From NCBI GenBank assembly GCA_028023455.1, contig JAQFVV010011394.1:152718-216717 (forward strand): DNA of 64,000 bases, read 5' to 3'. Shown piece by piece: positions 40,101-52,100 of the stretch. The notes below the pieces were generated by a model. The model was not told where the DNA came from and made no database searches. It saw nothing but the letters and a program-made list of their open reading frames with translations. The position numbers and the translations under genes are program-made. The first letter of the stretch is position 1; every line of letters starts with the position of its first letter. This DNA is from Epiperipatus broadwayi (lineage: Eukaryota > Onychophora > Udeonychophora > Euonychophora > Peripatidae).

Positions 40101-43100
40101 AATAGGAAACTTCCTTGAGTGTAGATTTGCAATCTTGTAGGAGAGTTCCTTGTTGAGAAAGGTGATATGTAATAAAAATAATAATTCTTTTGATTTAATC
40201 AACCATCTTTTCAGCTATTAAATTCGAATCTGCTAGAAGTTTTTTTATTCACAAAGTTTTTATATATATTAATTGTTGAATTATTTAATGTTTTTCAATT
40301 AAATAGTTAAATAATAAACTTTTATTTCTTGAACAATGGTTTGCTTAGAATGCTTGACAGATCATTTTCAAGCTTAAAATTTAAGTGTTGATTACTTTTT
40401 ATGGTTATTAAACAATAGGTTTGCTTTTATTTCATATATATGTGTCTAGTTAGGGAAATATTTTTATTTAAAACAAATGTTTTTTTCATTAACATTACTA
40501 ATATACGTGTAAGTTAATTTTATTATTATTATGTTGACCTCAATTACTTATATATTAGCCTGTTTATTAGAGTACTGATTTGTAAAAGAGCTTTGTACAT
40601 GAGTGTTTATATGCAATGTAAGTAACCCTTACAACATCTTAAATCTGTAACCTGAAAATTATATTTTATATTTGAAGTCATGAATTTAATGGAGAGCGAG
40701 ATGAGGAAAAACCAGAAGATAATTGATTTGGAGACAGTAGTTTTGGAGTTTAGAGTGATAGAGATGATAATCACAATTACTATTATAACAGTGATAAAAA
40801 ATTGAACTATAATGGTTAGAACATCAAATATAATGTATTACATAAAAAAAAAGTGATTTAAATCTCAACTTCATATTGCAAAAACAATTAGAATTGTATA
40901 ATAAAAGAGATACTGAAATTAATTTTGATAAATACAAAGATATATCTATTAAAGCAATTGGCAATGATAGTGCAAACTCTTGCTATTTCCTTTGTGGAAT
41001 GTTATATGGATGAAATTATCTGTAATAATATCAATCTTGCCTAGTATAATAAGTCTACTGCATTTATGCAAAAACATGAACTTTAACAACATAAGCTTTC
41101 CATTTTTGTAGATAACAGTTATACTATATATACATTATGATTTATATTTTATTTAATATATATATATTTGATGCTGTTCTGTGAAATCTTATATTTTTTA
41201 TTACAGATTGGATACATTATCAAAAAGAGGAATTGTGAAGAAAAACACAAAAAACTCCCACATAATTACAAGTACATGCTGGAGCTGTTCATCCCATAAT
41301 AATTCTTATAAAAACCTATAAACTAATAGGATGGAAATCATTCTGAATTGTCAATAACCTCCCAATTTCCACATTTCCCAATACCAAATAATAAAGTACT
41401 GTTCATTCCCAGATCAAATGAAAAAATTGATCCTTCTCGTGTAAAGATTTATTAATGACAACTGATAGAATAAATAAATTATTTCACAGCATAGTTTATA
41501 ATATTCATTTACTAAGATGTAAATTATTTTATAAATAAAAGATATTTAGAAAAAAAAATCTCCAGCAGGGTATTAATAAAATTAAAGAAAAAATGTAATC
41601 AATTTTACAATACAAACAGAAAAACAGATTCATTTAGAAATTTTCTAATTAGTATAATAAATTTAATCTATTATACAACATATAAATATACATCTCTATG
41701 TTTTATTTGTGCAATAAAACGTTAATAAAAATATAGAAAGCATGAATATTGCATTAGAAAATGTAGTAAATAATTATTATTTATACCTAAACTAATAATA
41801 AAATTGTTAAAACAGGCAAAACTCTCCATACAGTAGTGCCACTCAGTGCCAACCAGAGTAATCAATGGATGCCAGAAGGCTTGTGCATAAAATCTCTATC
41901 TAGTGCCTACTCATCCAATATCCCCAGACTAGTTTCTGGCTTGTGGCCTTCATCAGTGAGGAGTTTTGGATCTGAGAGCACTGCACCTAAGGCCACAAGC
42001 CAGAAACTAGTCTGGGGATCTTGGATGAGTAGGCACTAGATAGAAATTTTATGCACAAGCCTTCTGGCATCCGTTGATTACTCTGGTTGGCACTGAGTGG
42101 CACTACTGTATGGAGAGTTTTGCCTGTTTTATAACAGTAATGTGCTAGCATAAGAAATAATGATCATGTGATGTTTAGAAATTAAATTGTTAAATAACAA
42201 ATTATTGTAATGGGAGTCCATGCACTGTAATTTAATACTAATTTAAATATGAAATTCTTAATCATTGTTCACATCAGAGAACAACTGTTAATGGAGGAGG
42301 GGGGAGGGTTCATTAGAACAATTAAAAATTCACAGTAAAAGTCCATTATAAAAGATTTCCACGAAAACAATTCATTCCCAACTTTTAATATAAAAATGTT
42401 ATTTTTTCAGCTCCAAACTTCTTAATATGAATTATCATTCACACAATCATTTAATTTAAACCTTAACTATTCATAAAAATATCAAAAAAGTCAATTCTTA
42501 AATGGATATGGATAACTAGTCCATTGCCTCATTACTATAGCAAGAAGTACCCCAGAGACATTCAAAAATTTGATACTTGCTTGTTTAATTGTAGCTTTTT
42601 ATATTTAGATAAATTTTAATCCTTTGAAATAACAAAAGATCAAAAAATCAATTTATCTTTGATTACATTAAACAATGAAAACTTATCTAATATATAAAAA
42701 ACTATAATCAAAACAAGCAAGTAATAAGTAAATCTATTTAAACAGAGGATTTATCTAATAGAAATCAGAAAGTACTGTAGATCCTTTTTAGTATGTTAGA
42801 TACTCGTAGTCAAATATTTTATTTGCAGTTATAAAAATACTAGTGCAGTAATCTCCTCAATTGCATTGCTATTTGGTTCAAATCTTCCAGTGGATATCTG
42901 AAACTATGAGTAATAGTGAACCTACACAATACACATGTTTAACATAAGCAAACACCTACATTACAATTTAATTTAAAATGCGCACATTTAAATGATGCAG
43001 ACAACAATAACAATAATAATAAATAGAATAATGCAGTCATGAAGTAAACAATACTGCCATTAATCTGAAGCAACAAAGATATCAAGTATCGAAATCCACA

Positions 43101-46100
43101 TAATAAGGATATAGCTGATTCAGAAATGATTCATGACAATTTTCACGCAGACCGACACTTTATAAAATGTATGAATTCAAATTTAAACATTTCTAATTTT
43201 TTTATTTAATATTTTTTCAAGCCATATATATATATATGAAAACATAGATGGTAAGTCTGTTGACATGAGAAAACAACAGTATTTATATCTAGCAAATGAA
43301 ATATATTTGATTAAAATTATGCTAAACTCACCCTTCTTTTGTTACTAAAAGAAAAAAAAGACATCCAATAAATATCATCAAATTAATAAATATCTTTAAG
43401 ATCAGTAAAAAAATTAATTATTAGAAATTAGTTTAAAAGTCTCTCAAAACTGTTGTCAGAAATCACATGCATCAGTGAGTGAACTTCATTTCAAAAAAGT
43501 ATTAGAATTTTTGCTTGAAATAGTTTGTTGTCTAAATGAGTTTTTAAGAGGTAAGAAGGTATATCCAATGCTGACTTTTATCATTAATGGCAAGTATTTA
43601 TAACTTTCAATCCATTGCTAAGATAAAAAATAAAACAGACCTTATAAAAGTGAAGAAAAGATATTACGTATTAGGATTTAAGTAATGTTTTATCCTTAGT
43701 TAAAAATACAGAGATCCACCCATTTATTAACAAATGGTTGACATTTAAAAATAAAATACCAAGCCTGTTAAAAATTCTTAAAATTTAATCAAACTCGAAT
43801 TTGAATCCAGTCATGACAGATGGATACACTAATCTTGCATCAAGAAACCTTTCATAAATTTAATGTATTCCATTCTAAACAACTTAGAAAAGTTTAAAAT
43901 CATTCTTAATGTTTCCATACTTTCAAGATTTTTATTAAAAAATGAAGAACTAGTGATAAAATATTTATTTTGGCTAATACCTTTTGACATTTATATTCTG
44001 ATTGTAGTTTAACTTTGATACATTTACTGAAAAGATGTGGATTAATCAATGATAAATCATTTATCATTGATATAAATGAGAACAAAGACAAATTTTTCTC
44101 TTCCATAAATATTTATTGCTAAATACAGAGGCAATATAGATATTAAGCAGCTGTATATGTATCAATAATTTATGGAATAAATTACAAGAGTAAAGAATAA
44201 ACTTAACAATCTAGAGTTTATTTACTCTCTCTATATAAAATAATAAATAGTATATCTTAAGTAATTCAACTAGTTGCTTGCTGGTTGTTTAACAATAAAC
44301 ACAAATATAAATGAAGTTAGAGATTCTTACATTCTCTCATTGTCATATTAAACTGTATACTTCACTACAGACTATTCTTTGCATGCACTACTCTTCACAT
44401 TACTGCACATGCTACTGCATAAATATTACTGTGTGAAATTATATTTTGTTGATAAAAATGTATTTATGTTTGAATTATCATATTATATTTTTTGTCAATT
44501 TTCTTAATTATTTATTAGTTAATTTATTAAATAATTGTTAAAAAATAAAGTTTAATGTCTTTATTCCTCCATCTGTTCTATGAATTAGTAGCATGTATGA
44601 CTTGATTTCAATATAGCATGATATTTTATCTCAGTAAAATTAATTTAAATTAAAGTAGATTAATCTTATATATTTATCCTTTCTCTTGTTAACAATCACA
44701 GTACCTAAGGTCTTGTGATCTTGAGCTAGCTCTAGAGCAATAATGGTTAAGTGATTTATATATGAAAGTTTTTGTTTGGGCATCCAGATAGTTTTATGGA
44801 TGGCTCAAAGATATCTCTTTTAATGTCCATTCACTGTATTTTATGTTTTAAAAGTACATTTGGTTTATAGTTGGCCTTTGCATTTATTGTACCCTCTGGC
44901 CAGAGCATTGATGATGATCAACATGTTACAGGATCCCAGCATTCTTTTTAAAATTGTGATAGATATTTTAGCACTTAAGAATGTACATCCAAATAATGAT
45001 TGTATCTCTTGCCCTAAGTTTGGCATTAGCTAAACAATTAGCCTTTTTATTATGTATCTCTTTTAGATCCAATCACAAGGGTTGACTATTGACTGTTATT
45101 GATTACTATTAGTATAATTGCTGACATTATAATTTATTAGTATTGTTTTTATAGTATTCTTACTTTTTATTATTGCAATGCTGATCTCGTGCTCCTTATA
45201 GATTTATTCCATTTATATTTCATTTTATAATTCTTCTATATTTATTCATTGGGGATGATAATGTTATCTCATTTCCCATTTTTACCCCCATATTTAATCT
45301 TTGTTCCTGTACTGTTATAATACTTATGTGGTTAATTTTAGTATTTCTTTCATCTTCACTTAATTTGCACGATCAGTTCTGATTTGCATATTTTTGCAAA
45401 TTAGCATGCATTTATTAATCAGCATATTGGAATAACTTAATTTTCTAGAGTGCAGTTTATTTACTTCCCTGTCCAACCAACATACACACACATGTGCATA
45501 AAATTTTTACTAACAATTTATAAATATATGTTCAAATTTAGTCGGACATATTTATTACTGAATTTGTTCAATCCTGTTAAAGAAAGGTGGATTAAAAAAA
45601 ATCTATGAATTTTAGAAAATTAGTAAAACTTGTGAAATGACTTTAATAATTCTAATTCATGCGTGAACAGTTTGAATAGATTATATAAAAATAATATGTT
45701 AGCAAAAATTATCAGTAAGTCATTCATTTGAGTTGCTAATATATTTTTAGATATGTTTAAAATTTTCAATTCATCATATATTCTTAAATCACATAAATAA
45801 ATATACCTGGAAAAAATAACTGATCTCCAAAATGCATTCTCAGGTGGCCCAGGTTAAAATCACTATTTTGATTTGATTATAGTCACAGAACTGTGTTTCA
45901 TTTATATCAAAGAGCACGATAGACTTGAGACAAATATTAAAAAGAAAATCTGACAATATTGTTAATATTCTTAATCTTATATTACAGTATATAAATATTA
46001 GTAATTAAATGCCTTGATATTGATTTGACTATATATATGTACTTAGATAATTTCACGAGAAAAAACAAATATAGTATCATAAATTATCATTATATAATTT

Positions 46101-49100
46101 TACATCAAAGCCATTCAGAAATATTGCATTACAATAAAGAAACTTATGTATGTGATAGAAAGTTCTTCAGGATACAAATTTTCTTTTAGTTTATAAGAAA
46201 GACAAATGCACTTGGTTTGACCTGATTGGTGCTACCATCTGATGATCATTGATTACTTATGCTTATGTAGATAACATTAGAGGGTAACGATCTTGAAAAT
46301 TATATGGACTACAAACAAGGTGGATAAAAATAGTTTTACAATATACAAAGTTATAATATAAGATTCGCCCATACAAAAGCGTTTAGGTTCGAAAAGATAG
46401 ATGCGATTCTATCTTTTCCAAAGACTTTATCATGTGGTTGAAGTGTTAGTATTCATTCATTTTATATTTAAAATCCAAAGCGCATGTGCAACAGTTTAAT
46501 GCTGTTTAAATATTATAGTTTATAAAAAACATTGCGCAATATAAAATAATTGACTTAATATACAAAGTTATTAAATAGATAATTTACTTTTATGTATTTC
46601 TATAGAAAAAAAAAAAATAACAGTGATATATAATTATGAGGGTGGAAAAAAGAATAAGTAAAAGTAGAATTGTGGAAAATTTATATCCCACTATTGATGG
46701 TTTTGATTGCCCCAACAATCTTCTTCAGAACTATAACAAACAATACAAATACATGAATACAAATATACATGAACATATAATTTTATATTTTATATACTTC
46801 TCCATATAATTATTATCTTTTTATATATTATACACTTCAATCTTTTTTTTCCTATTCTATACTTAGTAATCAATACATCCTACAATCATATATAGATATT
46901 ATTTTTATTTCATTTATATATATATTTTATTTTATTCTTATTAATTTTTTTATATTAACATTATATATTCATACTTTTATATTTTACATTATCATTATTC
47001 ATTACATTAACATTCAATATGTATAATTTTCTTTAACCTATAATATTATTTTTTAACATATTTTTTATACCTATCTTCAACTTATATTTCCAAATCTTAA
47101 CTATTGTAAAAATAATATTATAGATTAAAAAAGATTATACACATTGAATATTAATATAATGAATAATAATAATGTAAAATATATAAGTATGAATATATAA
47201 TACTAGAGTTAAATATTAAAAAAATTAATAAGAATAAAATAAAAAATAAATGAAATACAATAAAATATGTATGTATGATTATAGGAAGTATTGATTGATA
47301 AATATAGAATAGGAAGAAAAAAAAGATTAAAATGTATAATATATAAAAAGGTATATAAAGATATATGTGGGTATATAAATAATGGTTATAAAATAGAATA
47401 TATATATATAAATAATGTAAAATTATATGTTCATGCACATTTGTATTTATGTATTTGTATTACGTTTGTTATAGTTCTGAAGAAGATTGTTGGGGCAATC
47501 GAAAACGTCAATAATGGATTATAAAAAAGCATTGTAAAAAGTAATAAAGAACATAGATGATATTATTATATGGATTTGGCAATGCAATAAGAAAGATAAA
47601 GTTATAATACTTCACAAAGAAGATAACTATGAACTAGAAACTAGTCTGGAGATATTGGATAGGTAGGCACTAAATACTTCTAGCATCTACTGCTTACTGA
47701 AACTTTTATTAAGTGGCACTATAACGTGGAAAAATTTGCTACTATTTTAAGAATTTGTGTAAGTATAAGAAAAGGTTATCATGTAATGTTTTATTTCTTA
47801 GAAAGATCATTAAAGCTTAAATTGTATGCAAACAATTCATGATTACAATAAAAATGTTAAGCTATTAATACATAACAGGTTAAATTATAGACTATTTACT
47901 TATCATCTTTTAATTTAACTGACTGACAGTCAAAAAGGTCGCTAAGATCCAGGGGAACATAAGCATTGCCTTGATTTGTTTCGCAATAGCTTCAAATGGG
48001 AGAAATTTAAAGATAAAGAAAATAAAAGAGGTAGAGATTATATGATTTTATTATAGGAGAATATGAAAATAGAATATTGAAAATAACAAAATAGCTTTAT
48101 TAAAATGGAATAAGAGTAGGGAGAGAGTGAATCAGGGCTAAAAGCATGATTTGGTAATAAGAGAGAGATTTTTTAATTTGGCTAATAGCTAGGAGTATGC
48201 ATATAAACTTCTTCATTTAATAAAAAGTCATTTCATATCACATCATAGTAATTTATTGCTATTAATGGCACAAATCCATGTTTATAATTATGAATGAAGT
48301 AGTTTATTCGAATATGAAATAAAATTGGGAAAAAAAATTAAAAAAAGTGTAGTGAGAAGCAGACAAAATAAAAATCTATCCAGCAATTTAGATATAAGTA
48401 TTTTAAAAATATAAGAAGGAACTATTTATGAATATAATCACATTTACCTCAGCACCATCTTTTTCGGCATTATTAACAAATTCCATGACCATGGATTTCT
48501 GCTTCTTGTCTATCAATGGTCCCATATCTATGGATTTATCTAGACTATCTCCCAACCTTAGAGTCTTCATTTTTTCTTTTAACTTCTTAATAAATTTTTC
48601 AGATATTGATTCCTGAACTAAAAGCTTTGAACCTGCACTGCAGACCTACAAAGATAACAAAACAATATTAAAACAATGTTTACTTTGTTAACAGTTGTAT
48701 GATTGTTTAAAAAATAAATATTTCTATACAATAAACATACTTTACTGAATGAGATTTATAATGATAATTGCCATGTAACATTAAGTGCATCAGTGTTTTA
48801 TATTACTAAACAAAATAAAGATTACAACTTACTCTATAAGTTTGAATAATCAAAGAGGCCACCTAAATGGTATAGATAGAATATTGCCACTCTAAGACCA
48901 GTTTTTGGCCTTTGTTATCATCAGTGAGGTCTAAAATTCAAAGTTGGAAATAATGCTTTTATGCATTTAATAGCCATCTTGTATATCTTTGTACTATTCA
49001 AGCTAATATCCCAAAACAATCAGCAACAGGAATATTATAACAGTACTGTATATCATCTGGTATTACAAATGGCTCTAGAATAAGGAAAAGAGAACTGTTG

Positions 49101-52100
49101 TTGGAACATGTACTAAACATATGAAAGAACCATGTAATATTGTTGGTAAATTATATGCAGAAATTAATAGAAAGATATAATTTATCGACTTATCAATTTA
49201 TATTTATTACTTAATTCTTTTAATAATTTACAAATCTCAGAGACTATATCAAATTAAAAAAGTCTGACTGCAAAGAAGCATAAAAATAAGATTTACAAGT
49301 GTAAAACCCAGACAAAACACTTTAACGTTATTAAATTTATGATTGTAAAAGAGGACAATTTAATAATAACATAAAAAAAAAACCTCTCTTTGAAATTAAT
49401 TTTCACCCTCTTTTTTTTTACAAAAAGTTTATTTAACTTTATAATTAAAAACATCATTAATTTGTAGATGATTGAAATTTGCAAACAAAGTCAAAAATAC
49501 TGCATAATTATTCATATGAAAATAGATTACTAATACAAATATAAATCTGAAAGAATGAACATTAAATACAGATGAGTATATTTATACATGTAATATCTTT
49601 ATACATTATTAATATGCTTTAGCCTACGTATGTGTTTGGTAGTTAAGATGACTCACAATTTACTTATTTCTGTAAACTACAATTTAAAGAATGTTAAACA
49701 TTTAGGGCATTGTATTTTTATTAATTTACTGACAATATCTGACAGTTGTAAATAAATCAAATCAGAAATGAAACATGTATTATTAAAATATTTTATAGAG
49801 TTTTCATTTTTTATTATGACTTCTAATTAATCAATAAATTTACTAATCATTCAAAGCAATGGCAGTTTCATTAAAGGCCTGATTTCATTTTGAAAAATCT
49901 CAGAGAACAGAGCCATAACATAACATTTGTCTGCAAATTATGATTTAGTAGTAATTACATTGATCTCATATTAAATGATGCTAATAATGATACAGTTGAT
50001 GATTTTAAAAGAAACATTGAAGATGGATGACACTGGAACATTTTTTACCATGAAGTCTAATACTTATTTACTTGAAATTATCTAATAGGAGTCTGATACC
50101 AAAAACGGTTTTGTTATATTGTAAGCTTTGTAAAAGATAACTCACCATTGGTAAATAAAACATTTTTAATAACTTTCATGAGGAAATAGTCATAATGTCA
50201 AACTGGTCGTTGATTTTTTTCTTAAAATACAGGTAAAATTAATGAATTTTGTTTGGATTTCAACAATAGATCTTTTATTGCATACTATTTTTTAAAGCAC
50301 CCATCTCTTAATAAAAATTTAAAAAATATTATATATATACAAATACTTTTTATATAAATTTATTTTATTAATAATAATACAAAACATTCATTTTTATATT
50401 GTAAAATTTTTTTAAATAACAGTAATTAAGACAATAAATTAAAACGATATTTTACTTTTACTAATGATCCTCGCCCTTTCTTATTTCCTTGTGGACACGA
50501 TATTCATTTCCATTTAGCAATTCAATATAATCTACGTTAAAATGTAAAAGAATGTGAACATTTCTTCTTTTTTAAAATTTCCTTCCACTTAGCAGTTGAA
50601 TGTAATCTTTTTTAAAAATCTGAAAGATTGTAAACAATTATGTTCTTTTTTGCTTTAGTAATTTCTTTTCCACACCATTTAGCAGTTATGTGTAATCTTT
50701 TTAAAGATTAATCACAGCATGGATCATGAATTAAAGAGTACAAAAAATAAAATAGATGGTACTCTGCAATTAGACTTACTATTTACAGATATTTACTAAG
50801 CTTATTTTTTCTTTAATTTTATTTTTAAATGTATGTATATATTAAGGTATTTTACTTAAATAAAAGTTTAACGACTAGATTTATAATTTTGTCCAAATCA
50901 TAGAAGTTTCAAATTTTTGGCATTTGGATTAATGGTATTCTAAATGTATTTAACATTTTAGTTTAACCCAAGCCCCCAAGATTTAGAATTTTAGCTTTGT
51001 TTGCAGATTTCTACAAAAGATTAGGAGTAGAGAAATGAAAATTTAATAAGCAAATTTTATTGATAGAATCGGAGCAAAATTTACGAAACAGACTAATTGG
51101 AACATACTGGAATCTTTGTTAATATAAAGTAGAATAATTTTATAAGATGCGCAATTATATATTTAATCTAATAATTTTAATAACCTGTAAATAAACAATG
51201 AATATTAAATATGTAGTTCTCAAAATATATAACATAAATAGAGAAGTTAACTCCAAATATTCACAAATAAGATGTACTAAAGTCATTTTAATAAACTTGC
51301 AAAGAATTCCCATTCTTTCCTATCAATGTTAATTTATTAGTAAGATAAGAATGACTCACTTTTATTAATCTTCTAAGTTGTTCTTTAGATAATAAATCAA
51401 TTACTGATACTTAAAAAGGAAACAATTTTATATTAGCAGTGATCTTTGTAAAATATTCATCAAACCAGCTTACAGTTTCAAATAGCAAAATATAAATTCT
51501 AATTTTAATAACAGTATGTAGAGCTGAGAATAAATAATAACATAGAGAAAAAACACTTATTTATAATTGTTAATAAAGAAGATATAAATTAATATTAAAG
51601 TTTATCGGCTTAACGTTTTTGAGGATCCATGCCTCATATTCACAGCCTTCATAAAATGTATAGTAAAATATATGCAAATATTCAAATAAGCTAGTATTAT
51701 GTAGCCCATTTCTTCGAGATTTCGAAGCAAGGGTCTTTCCTATTAATAGCATGGATGTTTCCATTAATGTAAATTGCCTCCTTTATTTTTCTTTTGTGAT
51801 CGTTGATTGTTTAGCATGATCCAAAAATACAGAGGTTGTGTTGCTGTTCCTCTGAGCTCTGTTATACGTATAAAGACGTTGAGCCAGTCTAGTGTTGATT
51901 GTAGCTTTCATTTCACCATAATATATAGCGTGGCATCCATCCTGAGGGCAGGCAATGGAGAAAAACACGTATGGGGTGAACGATCGATCAATGTGGTCTT
52001 TAGAGTTGTTAATCAATCTATTAGAATTAGGTGGAGTTCTAAATATACATGTCATACTAAGAAGTCATAAGTCAGACTTAATAGTCATTTAACAAACATG

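Larger units (their letters stand above)
37165..48447 (-). other. Intron d-e of ALDH16A1 (11.3 kb)
   Basis: Holds a LINE copy (38.77-39.80 kb), the best foldback copy (41.8-42.2 kb), a dispersed repeat pairing with 58 kb (44.4-45.3 kb), an inner-hairpin repeat (46.4 kb), a large low-complexity palindrome (46.7-47.5 kb) and a foldback end (47.6 kb). The segment 37440-37720 is mildly GC-richer and unassigned. Nothing clear at 39.9-41.8 or 43.2-44.4 kb. Confidence 0.9.

Noticed and set aside
47151-47524. Hydrophobic and lysine/tyrosine-rich frames on opposite strands
   Set aside because: Both translate the low-complexity arms of the 46.7-47.5 kb palindrome.
48428-48616. Open frame on the plus strand opposite exon d
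   Set aside because: Antisense shadow of the catalytic-Cys exon.
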